A DNA stretch of 64,000 nucleotides from Rhodovastum sp963709085 (GCA_963709085.1 CAVPVB010000007.1:1240001-1304000); one strand, 5' to 3'. Numbered from the stretch's first letter, positions 44,245 to 52,944 are shown. Numbers and translations: made by a program. Notes: generated from the sequence alone by a model not told the origin.

Positions 44245-45782
44245 CCGTAGACGCTGCTTCGCCCCGCTACGCAAGACCCCTTGTTGGCTTCACAGCCGAC
44301 ACCCCACCCGCCAAACGCCCCGATTTGAAATGGCGAGGGGGGAGTGTGAACGGTTGCGTCGGTACTCCTGCTCTATTTGCTCTACTCTCCGTAGCTTTTC
44401 TTCCCACACGTGCTCCAGAGAGCGGGCCACAAGGCGGTTCTCGGGTTCCACTGCATCATACTGTCGCCGCGCGCGTTCGGCATCGTAACGCGCCCGCTCG
44501 CGCTTGAGCGACCATTGGCGCTCCAGCAGCCGGGCCTCCTCTTCGATCTCGCCCAACGCGGCGACCGCCAGGGCGATCTGATCCGGCGCAAGGGCGGTCA
44601 GGATCAGCCGCTCGACTTCGTCATCGACCAGGAGCGCACGCACCTCCTGGCAACGCGGTTGTCCCTGCGCGCTGTGATCGGCAACGCACATGTAGACCGG
44701 GTAGTCGCCATGCGGCCCGGAATAACGCAGACACATCCGCCGGGCGCAGCGGCCGCATCTGACGATACCCTGCAACAAAGCAGTGCCTTTTCGCGGAACT
44801 CCAGGATGGTCTTTTTTATATCGGATGAGGTTGTCCGCGAGTTGTCTTTGGATGGACATGAACTCTTCCCAGTCCACGTATGCCGGGTGGGCATTCTTGA
44901 GACAAATAGACCAATCCTCCGGCGCGACAGCCATCGTTCCGATCCGGCCGCTCTGGGGATGCCGCCGCATCGGGTTCGGCTGCCGCCGTCCGTACACGTA
45001 GGCGCCAGCATAGGCCGGATTCTTCAGAATATGGATCACACGTGCACTGTCCGCCGGCTGCCAGATGACGTCATGTGGCGCCGGGCCATGCAGCGGTCGC
45101 ACCGGCAGCAACAGATTGCCGCGACGCAGATATCGCATCACCGCCTTGGCGCTGCGCAACTCTCGAAACTTCGCAAACACCAGTCGGACCCGCTCCTGCA
45201 CCTCTTCGTCCGGGTTGAGCGTCACGCCGCCGTCGCGGCCGTGCGTCAAGCCAGCCGGAAGCGGCAGCCGCAGCTCGCCACGCGCCGCCTTCTGTCGTTC
45301 GCCCTGGTGCAGACGGACCTTGATCTGATGCAGTTCGGCCTCGCTCATGATCCCCGACAGCCCAAGCAACAGCCGATCGTGATATGCCGCCGGATCATAC
45401 AGTCGTTCTCCATCGGCGATCAGCACGCCGAACAGCGAACACAGTTCCAGAAGCTGATGCCAGTCGCGGTTGTTTCGTGCCAATCTTGACGCATCCAGGC
45501 TCATAACGAGTCCTGCCTTGCCGAGTCCAACCTCGGCAATCAGCCGCTGAAATCCATGCCTGTCGCAGCTCGACGTTCCAGACTTCCCAAGGTCATCATC
45601 AATGACATGGACACGCTCTCGCGGCCAGCCCAGCAAGACGGCTCTCTCCACCAAACGATACTGCAGCTCCGTGCTTTCCTGGTGATGACGGACTTGGCCA
45701 AGCGACGACTGGCGTACATAGACATACGCGAGCTTGGCACGGTGCGCCGTCGCAATGCGTTCTTCAGGGAACGATGCCGTTG

Positions 45783-46241
45783 TCAGCACGATGCGTCTCC
45801 AACTCCCGGGGTGCCGCCCGTCGCAAGCGTTGGAGAAGCTGGCCGACATGCTGAGCCAGTTGGCGCTGCTTCTCCACCGGGAGTTGGGGCCACAGGCGAA
45901 ACGCCCCCGCTCGGGATTTCGTCGGCCCCGATCTTCTCTGGCTGGCTGGGCGTTCGATCGGGCAATGCTCTGCCCTCGAAATCTCCATTGCCGGAGGCGA
46001 GCATGGCCCGGACGTGATTCGCCAACGGCAAAAGGGTGCGCACGGAAATGTGCATTTGCCGGTCCGAAGCCTGCGGCGACGCCTCCAGTCCAGGAGACAG
46101 GTCCGTGGCAACGCGCGGGATGGACCGCTCCCGCCCGTCCGGTAGTCGGACCACGATCAGGTCAGGCCCGCGCCCTGACCAACGCCCGCTGACCGGCAAG
46201 CAACTGCCATAGAGCGGATGGTGAGGATCAATGATCCGGAC
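45783..46241 (-). CDS. DUF5372-like companion protein of the serine recombinase
   Basis: About 150 codons just upstream of, and overlapping, the recombinase gene. Recognisable stretch 'VRIIDPHHPLYGSCLPVSGRWSGRGPDLIVVRLPDGRERSIPRVATDL' then 'HISVRTLLPLANHVRAML'. Similar small proteins regularly accompany this recombinase group; their role is not known. The start is unclear: similarity reaches Val at 46241 but the first standard start codon in frame is TTG 46199. The C-terminal 50 residues are low complexity. Confidence 0.6.
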   Translation of the reverse strand, partial: VRIIDPHHPLYGSCLPVSGRWSGRGPDLIVVRLPDGRERSIPRVATDLSPGLEASPQASDRQMHISVRTLLPLANHVRAMLASGNGDFEGRALPDRTPSQPEKIGADEIPSGGVSPVAPTPGGEAAPTGSACRPASPTLATGGTPGVGDASC

Positions 46242-46483
46242 TTGAGAGACTCGCCGCTCAATCTCAGCGGCATCATGCGATGATCGGCGATCCGACCTAC
46301 GCCGACGCGATCCTGGACCGGCTGGTGCACAACGCCCATCGCATCGAGCTGCACGGCCGCTCGATGCGCGGGCCGAAGCCGCCGGAGGGCGACAAGACCA
46401 GCGCGAATACGGAGTTGACCGAAGTTATCCCCGATATTCACGCTATCCACAGCCCCGCATCATCAACGGAAAGGAAGACTTAA

Positions 46484-46697
46484 TGAGTAGATAGTAGTTG
46501 CTTCCCGGAAGGAAGTCAAGCTAGAGTTGTTCTGCCAAGAGAGAACCTGCGGAAGTGGGTGCCCAAAACCCTTCGGAGAAGGTGCCGGATTACAGCGTGA
46601 TCCGGTGCCGGTTTCGAGCGTGATGAGGTGCCGCTTTGCAGCGTGATGACCTGCCGGTTTGGAGCGTGCCGGGGTGCCGAATTCAGCGTGACCGCCA
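46484..46697 (+). repeat. IS21 right-end repeats
   Basis: Five inverted-orientation copies of the left-end motif, for example GGTGCCGGTTTCGAGCGTGA and GGTGCCGCTTTGCAGCGTGA, between about 46578 and 46691. They face the copies at 39133-39225 and define the right end of the IS21 element. No gene is present. Confidence 0.75.
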
Positions 46698-47630
46698 GTG
46701 CCGCATCTGATCGGCACGCGCGAGGAGATCGTCGTTGCCATGGACTGGACCGACTTCGACGGCGACGACCAGGCCACTCTTGCGCTCAATCTCGTGACCG
46801 ACCATGGCCGGGCGATGCCATTGTTGTGGCTGTCCGTATGGAAGGACGAGTTGAAGGATCAGCGCAACGACTTCGAGGATGCGTGTCTGCGGCGATTGTC
46901 ACAGCTCGTCCCGCCCGGCTGCCGTGTCACCATCCTGGCCGACCGCGGCTTCGGTGATCACAAGCTGTTCGCCTATCTGACTGAGCTTGGCTTCGCCTAT
47001 GTCATTCGCTTCCGTGGTAACATCCACGTCACCGATGCCTCCGGCGAGACGCGGACCGCCGCCGAATGGGTCGGCAAATCGGGTCGGGCGCGCAAGCTCC
47101 GGGGCGCCCGCGTCACCGCGTCGCATGCCTATCAGGTGGGTGCCGTCGTCTGTGTGCATGCCCGTGACATGAAGGAGCCGTGGTGCCTCGCGACCAGCGA
47201 CGCCGCGGCACCTGTCGGGACGGTGATCAAGCGATATTCGCGGCGCTGGACCATCGAGCCCAGCTTCCGAGACACCAAGGATCTGCGCTTCGGCATGGGG
47301 ATGTCCGAGATCCGCATCGCCGACCCGGAGCGACGGGACCGTCTGCTGCTCATCAGTGCCTTCGCCATGGTGCTGCTCACCATGCTCGGAGCGGCCGGGG
47401 AGAGCCTGGGCATGGACCGACAGCTCAAGTCCAACACGTCGAAAACACGCACGCATTCGCTGTTCCGCCAGGGATGCATGCTCTACGAGTTGATCCCGAA
47501 CATGCCCGAGCATCGGCTCCTGCCGCTGATGCAGAGGTTCGCGGAAATGCTGGCGCAAAGCGGCCTGCTTTGCTGGTTAATGCCGAAAGCGAAATGAGGG
47601 GATGGGTGAGACATGAAACAGCGAGGAGCC

Positions 47631-48107
47631 AACAGGCTCCTATTTTCCCCATGCTTAATCTTTATCGCGCAGTTAATCCGGCGCCATTATTGGCTGCCGT
47701 TGCGGGGGCGGGACACGCGTTCAATTGCTTGGTCACGATGCGCTTTCTTGTCGATGCGAGCGGTCAGCAAGACGGCATCCATCCTGGAATTGCCATGATA
47801 TTATTTGTTTTTGTGATGTAATTGTATTTATTAATTTATGAAAGTTTTTTAACTATATTTAATAGTAAGTGATTTTTTGTGTAATTATCGTTATTTATTA
47901 AAATATGACTTCGAGATCTCTGCCATTTATCTGATTAATTTCGCGCAAATACGGTCCATTACTCTCACAAGTCGCCAATTCATTTCGAAGAACGGATGAA
48001 CGATAACTCCGACAATAGCAAGCCTCCACAGGTATTTGGCAGGTTGCATACCGAGAGCAGACAGTCCGCTCTCGGCCAAAAACAGCCATCCAGCAGACCA
48101 GCCCGCA
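47631..48107. other. AT-rich intergenic island beyond the ISL3 right end
   Basis: 477 bases with no credible gene. From about 47800 to 47930 the DNA is strikingly AT-rich ('taattgtatttattaattta', 'aactatatttaatagtaag') compared with everything else in the window. It follows directly on the ISL3 end and precedes the TRAP transporter stop. It may be a fragment of transferred DNA or the preferred target region that attracted insertions. Confidence 0.6.
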
Positions 48108-49925
48108 TCACAGAAACCCGATCGAAATCCAAGGAACAGCCGCCACCGCCAGCAACCCCGCCAGCAGCGCCCCAAGATACGGCCAGATCCGCCGCATCCC
48201 CGCATCCGGCGACACCCGCCCGATGGCGCAGGCGGCGTAATACCCCACCCCCAGCGGCGGCGCGAACAGCCCGATGCCCATCGCCAGAATCACCACCATG
48301 GCGTAGTGCACCTCGTGGATGCCGAGTTGCCGGGCGATGGGGAACAGCAGCGGCCCGAACAGCACGATGGCGGGAATGCCTTCCAGCACGCTGCCCAGCA
48401 CGACGAACGCCACGATCGACACCAGCATGTAGCCGAACCAGCCGCCCGGCATGCTGGCCATCGCCGCCGCCAGCTGTCGCGAGAAGCCCGACTGCGTCAG
48501 CGCCCAGGCCATGGCGGTCGCGGTGCCGATGATCAGCAGGATGGCGCCGGACAGGGCCGCCGTGTCCAGCAGCATCGGGTAAACGCGCTTCCAGTCGAAC
48601 GTATAGAACCGCACCCCGAAGGCGGCGGACAAGGCGAGCCCCAGCAGCCCGGCGGCGGCGGCATAGGCGATGCCGATGGTGGAAACTTCGGTGGCCGTGG
48701 CGACCCCTTGCATCACCGCGGCACGGATCAGGAAGGGCAGCAGCAGCGCGGGCAAGGCGACCGCCAGGGTGAGGAAAACCTCGCCGGCGGGGGCGCGGGC
48801 GCCTTTGGTCTCGCCGCGCGAGCGCCGCCACGCCACCAGCCCGAGCGCCAGCGCCAGCACCAGACCGGGCAGCAGACCGCCGGTGAACAGGGCGGCGATC
48901 GAAACCCCCGTCACCGAGCCGATGGTAATCAGCACCAGGCTGGGCGGAATGGTCTCGCTCATCGCGCCGGAGGCGGAAAGGATGGCGATCAGTTCGCCTT
49001 CCGGACTGCCGCGCCGCTTCATTTCGGGGAACAGCACCGGCGCCACCGCCGCCATGTCGGCGGCCTTCGAGCCCGAAATGCCGGACACCAGATAGATGGC
49101 GCCCAGCAGCACATAGTACAGCCCGCCCCGCACATGGCCGAGCAGGGCGGCCAGGAAGGCCACCATGGCGCGCGCCATGCCGGTCATTTCGATCAGCAGG
49201 CCGAGGAAGACGAACAGCGGCACCGCCAGCAGCACCAGGCTGCTCATGCCCTCATCCATGCGCGAGACGATGATGGTGAGCGGCACATGGGTGGCGCAGA
49301 TCAGGAAGGCGAGCGTGGCCGACCCGAAGGCAAAGCCGATCGGCACCCCGAGCAGCACCGCGATGGCCAGCAGGACGACAAAGAAAAAAACCAGGTTCCA
49401 GTTACCGATGGCGCGCAATTCCGGCGCGCCGAGCCAAAGCCCGGCGGCCACCAGCGCCAGCGCCGCGCCGACGCAAAGCAGGTCGGCCAGCCGGCACCGC
49501 GCCAGCCGGATGGCGCAGGTCAACAGCATCAGCGCACAGCCGACCGGGATGGCGCCGGCACGCACGATATTGGAAAGACCGAGCGACGGGGTCTCGATGA
49601 ACCACTCGTCTTCGGCATAGTCGCGCGCCCAGGGCAGCACCAGCAGCAGGAACAGGGCGGGCACGGCGACCGCCAGCACCTGCATCCGCGCCTGCCATGC
49701 CGGCGACATCGCGGCCACCACGGCGGTCAGCCGCATGTGCTGGCCGCGCTGCAGCGCCACCACCGCCCCGAACATGGCCAGCCACAGGAACAGGATGGAC
49801 GCCAGTTCGTCGGTCCAGACGAACGGGTGCTGCAGAACGAAGCGGCTGACCACACCGGCCAGCAGGACGCCAATCTCCGCCAGCACCAGCCCCGCCGCGG
49901 GGATTTCCACGGCATGGCGCAGCAT
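48108..49925 (-). CDS. TRAP transporter permease, fused DctQ-DctM
   Basis: 605-residue membrane protein. Residues 1-150 look like the small DctQ subunit ('EIGVLLAGVVSRFVLQHPFVWTDELASILFLWLAMFGAVVALQRGQHMRL'), the rest like the large DctM subunit ('LGVPIGFAFGSATLAFL', 'VPLFVFLGLLIEMTGMARAMV', 'SGISGSKAADMAAVAPVLFPEMKRRGSPEGELIAILSASGAMSETIPPSLVLI', 'GIGLFAPPLGVGYYAACAIG'). Sodium-coupled uptake of an organic acid with the binding protein encoded 55 bases upstream. The substrate is unknown; aromatic acids are possible given the region. Confidence 0.9.
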   Translation of the reverse strand: MLRHAVEIPAAGLVLAEIGVLLAGVVSRFVLQHPFVWTDELASILFLWLAMFGAVVALQRGQHMRLTAVVAAMSPAWQARMQVLAVAVPALFLLLVLPWARDYAEDEWFIETPSLGLSNIVRAGAIPVGCALMLLTCAIRLARCRLADLLCVGAALALVAAGLWLGAPELRAIGNWNLVFFFVVLLAIAVLLGVPIGFAFGSATLAFLICATHVPLTIIVSRMDEGMSSLVLLAVPLFVFLGLLIEMTGMARAMVAFLAALLGHVRGGLYYVLLGAIYLVSGISGSKAADMAAVAPVLFPEMKRRGSPEGELIAILSASGAMSETIPPSLVLITIGSVTGVSIAALFTGGLLPGLVLALALGLVAWRRSRGETKGARAPAGEVFLTLAVALPALLLPFLIRAAVMQGVATATEVSTIGIAYAAAAGLLGLALSAAFGVRFYTFDWKRVYPMLLDTAALSGAILLIIGTATAMAWALTQSGFSRQLAAAMASMPGGWFGYMLVSIVAFVVLGSVLEGIPAIVLFGPLLFPIARQLGIHEVHYAMVVILAMGIGLFAPPLGVGYYAACAIGRVSPDAGMRRIWPYLGALLAGLLAVAAVPWISIGFL

Positions 49926-49980
49926 GGTCTCGATTGTGCCGGCGATGGTGCTGGCCGGGGGACGGCCTCGGCGTCCGGCA

Positions 49981-50991
49981 TCAGGTCAGGCTGCCGACCG
50001 CGCCCTCCAGCACGCCCCAGGCCTCCGCGCCGTATTTCTGCTTCCATTCGGCATAGAAGCCGGCCTTCTTCAGCGCGGCGCGGAAGGCGGTGGGATCGGT
50101 GGCGACGAACGCCAGGCCCTTCTGCTGCAGCGTCCCTTCCAACGTGGCGTTCAGCTTCGCCACGTCTTCCCGTTGCTCCAGCGCCGATCGGTTGAACTCG
50201 CGGCGCACGATCGCCTGCGCGTCCGCGGGCAGGGCCTCCAGGGCGCGGCGGTTGGCCAGGAACCAGAATCCGTCCCACATATGGTTGGTGACGGAGAGGT
50301 ATTTCTGCACCTCGTACAGCTTGGCCGTGTCGATCACCGCCAGCGGGTTCTCCTGCCCGTCGGCCAGGTGGGTCTGCAGGGCGGAGTAGGTCTCGCTGAA
50401 ATTGATGCTGATCGGCGAGGCACCGAACGCCCGGAACAGGCTGGTCCAGAGCGGGGCCACCGGTACCCGGATCTTGAACCCATTAAGGTCCTCGGGGACG
50501 CGGATCGGCTTGGCGGAACTGGTGATCTGGCGGTAGCCATTGTCCCAGATCTTCTCGAATGCCACCAGGCCGCGCCTGTCGATCTCGCCGCGGACATAGG
50601 CGCCGAGCTTGCCGTCCATGGCGCTCCAGACCTGGGGGTAGTCCTTGAACGCGAAACCGACGCCGTTGATGGAGGCGACAGGCACCAGGGTGGACAGCAG
50701 AATCCCCGACAGGGTGAAGAACTCCACCGCCCCGTTGCGCAACTGGCTCAGCGTGTCGGTGTCCGAGCCGAGCTGGTTGCTGGGGAAGATGTTGATTTCG
50801 ACACGTCCGCCGGTGGCGTCCTTGATGCGTGCGGCAGCTTGCGTTGCCCGCAGGGTCAGCGGGTGCGTGGCGGGCAGGTTGTTGGCATATTTATAGGTGA
50901 ACTCGGCGGCACCGGACGGGCGGGTGCGGATGGCGACCAGCGGCAGCGCCGCGCCGGCGGCGAGCAGGGTGCGGCGGGGAAGTCTGATCAC
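49981..50991 (-). CDS. TRAP transporter substrate-binding protein (DctP family)
   Basis: 336 residues. The N-terminus 'IRLPRRTLLAAGAALPLVAIRTRPSGA' is a twin-arginine-type export signal, then the DctP fold: 'FTYKYANNLPATHPLTLRATQAAARIKDATGGRVEINIFPSNQLGSDTDTLSQLRNGAVEFF', the conserved Arg-containing 'NGFKIRVP', and 'ALQTHLADGQENPLAVIDTAKLYEVQKYLSVTNH'. GTG 50991 follows 'gggaggatcgaac', a strong ribosome site, and starts exactly at the signal peptide. Upstream gene of the TRAP pair. Confidence 0.9.
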   Translation of the reverse strand: MIRLPRRTLLAAGAALPLVAIRTRPSGAAEFTYKYANNLPATHPLTLRATQAAARIKDATGGRVEINIFPSNQLGSDTDTLSQLRNGAVEFFTLSGILLSTLVPVASINGVGFAFKDYPQVWSAMDGKLGAYVRGEIDRRGLVAFEKIWDNGYRQITSSAKPIRVPEDLNGFKIRVPVAPLWTSLFRAFGASPISINFSETYSALQTHLADGQENPLAVIDTAKLYEVQKYLSVTNHMWDGFWFLANRRALEALPADAQAIVRREFNRSALEQREDVAKLNATLEGTLQQKGLAFVATDPTAFRAALKKAGFYAEWKQKYGAEAWGVLEGAVGSLT

Positions 50992-51096
50992 GTTCGATCC
51001 TCCCGTACGGTGCGTTTCCACAACGGTTGCGCGTCCGCCGGGGGTATCCGCCATCCCCGCCGGTGATGCAATCTGGTTTGTGAGGAGAAAGGGGCC

Positions 51097-51720
51097 ATGG
51101 AGTTGGAGCATCGGCCGGTCGCGGTGCTGCTCGCCGGGGGGCTGGCGCGGCGGATGGGCGGCGGGGACAAGCCGCTGCGCAGGCTCGGCGGGCGACCCCT
51201 GCTCGACCATGTGCTCGACCGTGTCCGCCCGCAGGTGCGCGCGATCGCCCTGAACGCCAATGGCGACCCGGCCCGCTTCGCCGCCTGGGGTTTGCCGGTT
51301 CTGCCCGACACGCTACCCGACAACCCGGGGCCGCTGGCCGGGGTGCTGGCGGGAATGCGCTGGGCGGCGGCGGGTGGGGCCGCCGATGTGCTGTCGGTGC
51401 CGACCGACACGCCTTTCCTGCCGGCGGACCTTGCCGCCCGCCTGGAGCAGGCGCGCCGCGCGGCGGGGGTGGCGATCGCCTGTGCGGCGAGTGGCGGCCG
51501 CACCCACCCGGTGGTGGCGCTCTGGCCGGCATCCCTGGCCGATGCGCTGGAGGCGGCGCTGCTGGCAGGAATGCGCAAGATCGATCGCTGGACCGCGGCG
51601 CAAGGCGTTGTGTCGGCCATTTTTGACGAATCCGGTTATGATCCCTTGCTCAACGTGAACAGTCCCGACGAGTTGCAGGCGGCGGAACGGCTGCTCGCGG
51701 ACCAGCAAGGGAATATCTGA
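51097..51720 (+). CDS. mobA: Molybdenum cofactor guanylyltransferase
   Basis: 207 residues with the nucleotidyltransferase motif 'VLLAGGLARRMGGGDKPLRRLGG', 'LPDTLPDNPGPLAGVLAGMRWA', 'VPTDTPFLPADL' and 'NVNSPDELQAAERLL'. MobA attaches GMP to molybdopterin for DMSO-reductase-family enzymes such as nitrate reductase. The hcr enzyme in this window belongs to the xanthine oxidase family, which normally needs the cytosine form made by MocA, so mobA is probably not its partner. Overlaps the following hydrolase gene (TGATG). Confidence 0.92.
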   Translation: MELEHRPVAVLLAGGLARRMGGGDKPLRRLGGRPLLDHVLDRVRPQVRAIALNANGDPARFAAWGLPVLPDTLPDNPGPLAGVLAGMRWAAAGGAADVLSVPTDTPFLPADLAARLEQARRAAGVAIACAASGGRTHPVVALWPASLADALEAALLAGMRKIDRWTAAQGVVSAIFDESGYDPLLNVNSPDELQAAERLLADQQGNI

Positions 51721-52556
51721 TGCAATCGGGATATGCGGTCTGCCGCGGTCGCGAGATCCACTATACGGAATGGGGCCGGGAAGCTGCGCCGGCCGTGCTG
51801 ATGTGGCACGGCCTGGCCCGCACCGGCCGCGATTTCGACGAGCTGGCAGCCTCCCTCGCCGACCGTTACCGCGTGCTCTGCCCGGACCAGATCGGCCGCG
51901 GCCTGTCGGAATGGAGCCCCGACCCCGACCGCGAATACTGCCTGGATTTCTATGCCGGAATCGCCCGCGGTTTCGCCGATGCGCTGGGACTGGAGCGGGT
52001 GCGCTGGGTCGGCACCTCGATGGGCGGGGCGCTCGGCATCCGCGCCGCGGCGACCACGCTGCACGGGCGTATTCTTTCGCTGGTGGTGAACGATATCGGG
52101 CCGTCGCTGCCGGCCGCGGCGGCGGAGCGCATCCGCAGCTATGTGGGCGTGCCGCCCCAGTTCGCCCGGGTGTCGGAACTCGAGGATTATCTGCGTCACG
52201 TTTATGCCCCGTTCGGCGCGCTGACCGACGCGCAGTGGCGGCGGATGACGCAAACATCGGTGCGGCGGCGGCAGAACGGCAACGTGACGACGCATTACGA
52301 CCCGGCGATCGTGCGCCAGCTATTCGTCCATCCGCGCGACTACGAGCAGTGGGAGTTCTGGGATTCGCTGCATCTGCCCGCCCTGGTGCTGCGCGGCGCG
52401 CAGTCGGACCTGCTGCTGCCCGATGTGGCCAGGGCCATGACCAGCCGGGGGCCGCGCGCGCGGCTGGTCGAATTCGCGGATTGCGGGCATGCGCCGGCGC
52501 TGAACGTGCCGGCGCAGATCGAGACGGTAGCCCGCTTCCTGGACGGCGGCTTATAA
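51720..52556 (+). CDS. Alpha/beta hydrolase
   Basis: 278 residues of the alpha/beta hydrolase fold: oxyanion region 'VLMWHGLARTGRDFDELA', nucleophile elbow 'VGTSMGGALG', acid region 'LVLRGAQSDLLLP', and histidine in 'FADCGHAPALNVPAQIETVARFL'. Resembles MhpC-type C-C hydrolases and esterases; the substrate is unknown. The start overlaps the mobA stop by one base, suggesting coupled translation. Confidence 0.85.
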   Translation: MQSGYAVCRGREIHYTEWGREAAPAVLMWHGLARTGRDFDELAASLADRYRVLCPDQIGRGLSEWSPDPDREYCLDFYAGIARGFADALGLERVRWVGTSMGGALGIRAAATTLHGRILSLVVNDIGPSLPAAAAERIRSYVGVPPQFARVSELEDYLRHVYAPFGALTDAQWRRMTQTSVRRRQNGNVTTHYDPAIVRQLFVHPRDYEQWEFWDSLHLPALVLRGAQSDLLLPDVARAMTSRGPRARLVEFADCGHAPALNVPAQIETVARFLDGGL

Positions 52557-52632
52557 TTACGATGACAGGAACTGGGGCAAGAACGGATCACCCGGGTCGT
52601 AACTGTCGGTCCAATACCTGGCGGGAGCTTCG

Positions 52633-52944
52633 ATGATGCGCTTCGTCCTGACCATTCTCCTGGCCATTCTCACGCTGGCGCTTTTTGTGCAATTGATGAC
52701 CCGGAACGCCCCGTTCCGGGCCGCCGTGCTGGTCCTGCTGGTGACGGGCGGCCTCTGGCTGGTACTGGGTGGAGGAAAATCGCGATCGGCATCGCGATGT
52801 CTTCATCCCGGTGACGCCGCCCGCCCAGCTTTCGCCAAACGGGACTCCGCTGCGATAGACGGTGCGGGCGTGCCTAGCGCGCCACAGCCTCGGCCACGGG
52901 CGCCAACAGCAACCGCTGGCCGGCCGCCAGCGCCTCGACATTGA
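52633..52944 (+). CDS. Small membrane protein (uncertain 3' end)
   Basis: ATG 52633, preceded by 'gcgggagcttcg', opens 'MMRFVLTILLAILTLALFVQLMTRNAPFRAAVLVLLVTGGLWLVLGGG': two hydrophobic helices typical of tiny inner-membrane proteins. After residue 50 the sequence is low-complexity and runs antisense into the korC-like gene, so the genuine protein may be shorter than the open frame or end by a frameshift. No family recognised. Confidence 0.4.
   Translation: MMRFVLTILLAILTLALFVQLMTRNAPFRAAVLVLLVTGGLWLVLGGGKSRSASRCLHPGDAARPAFAKRDSAAIDGAGVPSAPQPRPRAPTATAGRPPAPRH

Larger units (their letters stand above)
42198..44357 (+). mobile_element. IS66-family element, copy B (carries MITE copy 3)
   Basis: Flanked by the 8-bp duplication GTCGGTAC (42190-42197 and 44358-44365) in the serine recombinase gene. 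Ends share 'ccgttcacac' followed by a C/G run. About 1.93 kb when the MITE and its duplication are removed. It has a single transposase gene (no tnpA/tnpB), as in the ISBst12 group, plus a short antisense ORF near the right end. Confidence 0.85.
41515..45789 (-). pseudogene. Large serine recombinase, split by IS66 copy B
   Basis: N-terminal part (45789 down to 44358): 'AYVYVRQSSLGQVRHHQESTELQYRLVERAVLLGWPRERVHVIDDDLGKSG' with catalytic serine, 'LVMSLDASRLARNNRDWHQLLELCSLFGVLIADGERLYDP', recombinase domain 'RVIHILKNPAYAGAYVYGRRQ', zinc ribbon 'GIVRCGRCARRMCLRY'. C-terminal part (42189 down to 41515): 'WRREQLVSLADADRLEILALGENLPQLWRAETTTSADRKQIARLVI' and a helix-turn-helix 'YSVQGAAEILGITSQTIFDWLRKGWLTGRQLAKGMPWQIYLS'. 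Joining needs a one-base change besides IS66 removal. Likely start GTG 45789; the ORF is open to 45849. Confidence 0.88.
41500..46282 (-). mobile_element. Large-serine-recombinase transposable element inserted in istB
   Basis: The two junctions share only the dinucleotide TG (41498-41499 and 46281-46282), the overlap expected for serine recombinases rather than DDE transposases. The element holds a large serine recombinase gene (split by IS66 copy B) and a small companion gene. Without the IS66 insertion it is about 2.6 kb. The ends have no inverted repeats that I can see. Confidence 0.8.
40873..46483 (+). pseudogene. istB: IS21 helper ATPase IstB interrupted by the serine-recombinase element
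   Basis: First part 40873-41499: 'IEKLRQMRLTGMVRALEEQL', Walker A 'GATGLGKS', Walker B 'VRLLILDDWLMVKL', 'RGSTILATQVPMEHWHDQV'. Second part from 46283: 'IGDPTYADAILDRLVHNAHRIELHGRSMRGPK'. Deleting 41500-46282 (4783 bases) joins 'HDQV-IGDP' in frame exactly, giving about 276 residues. ATG 40873 follows 'gagggggcgagc', 10 bases after istA. Confidence 0.9.
39107..46697 (+). mobile_element. IS21-family element (second type), itself broken by a recombinase element
   Basis: Begins TGTACAGC and ends GACCGCCA (TG...CA), flanked by the 8-bp duplication GTGCCGCA (39099-39106 and 46698-46705) inside the IS4-family transposase gene. Both ends carry multiple 20-mers of the type ATCACGCTCGAAACCGGCAC. istA and istB lie inside. 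About 2.8 kb without the 4.78-kb insertion in istB. Confidence 0.9.
38814..47597 (+). pseudogene. IS4-family transposase split by the IS21 element
   Basis: N-terminal part 38814-39106 ('DAFIHGLYGLDLHTKRVESLAAATLGVMTGASLAVAMIGQALAQARGLVTKHAIKQVDRLLSNKGIDVWDSFARWVPH') and C-terminal part 46706-47597 ('LIGTREEIVVAMDWTDFDGDDQATLALNLVTDHGRAMPLLW', 'ILADRGFGDHKLFAYLTELGFAYVIRFRGNI', 'YSRRWTIEPSFRDTKDLRFGMGMSEIRI'). The catalytic aspartates and the R-x-x-I-E-x-x-F-R-D-x-K glutamate are all present. Removing 39107-46705 joins both parts in frame at 'WVPH-LIG', about 395 residues in total. A dead gene only because of the insertion. Confidence 0.9.
37500..47610 (+). mobile_element. IS4-family element nested in the ISL3 right end
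   Basis: Ends are CTCAGGACTCCCCTCATTTT (37500-37519) and the complement of CTCACCCATCCCCTCATTTC (47591-47610), 15 of 20 positions equal with an 11-base core. Flanked by the 9-bp duplication ACATGAAAC (37491-37499 and 47611-47619), which is also ISL3 terminal-repeat sequence. It contains an ISAs1 element in its 5' leader and an IS21 element in its transposase gene. Terminal repeats differ from those of the IS4-type remnant at 2.5-3.2 kb. Confidence 0.88.
35662..47630 (+). mobile_element. ISL3-family element, split open by nested insertions
   Basis: Terminal inverted repeats share GCTCCTCGCTGTTTCATGTG at the left (from 35663) and its complement at the right (ending 47630). The right repeat is itself cut after 'acatgaaac' (37491-37499) by the IS4-family element and resumes as 'agcgaggagcc' at 47620. 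Without later insertions the element is about 1.39 kb, normal for ISL3. No 8-bp target duplication is seen: the left flank is IS66 copy A and the right flank is unrelated AT-rich DNA, so one flank has been lost. Confidence 0.85.

Noticed and set aside
48036..50195. 719-codon ORF on the plus strand
   Set aside because: Antisense to the DctQM and DctP genes; low-complexity His/Gln/Arg-rich translation.
51097..51720. mobA as the cofactor enzyme for the Hcr complex
   Set aside because: Hcr belongs to the xanthine oxidase family, which uses the cytosine dinucleotide cofactor made by MocA-type enzymes; MobA makes the guanine form.
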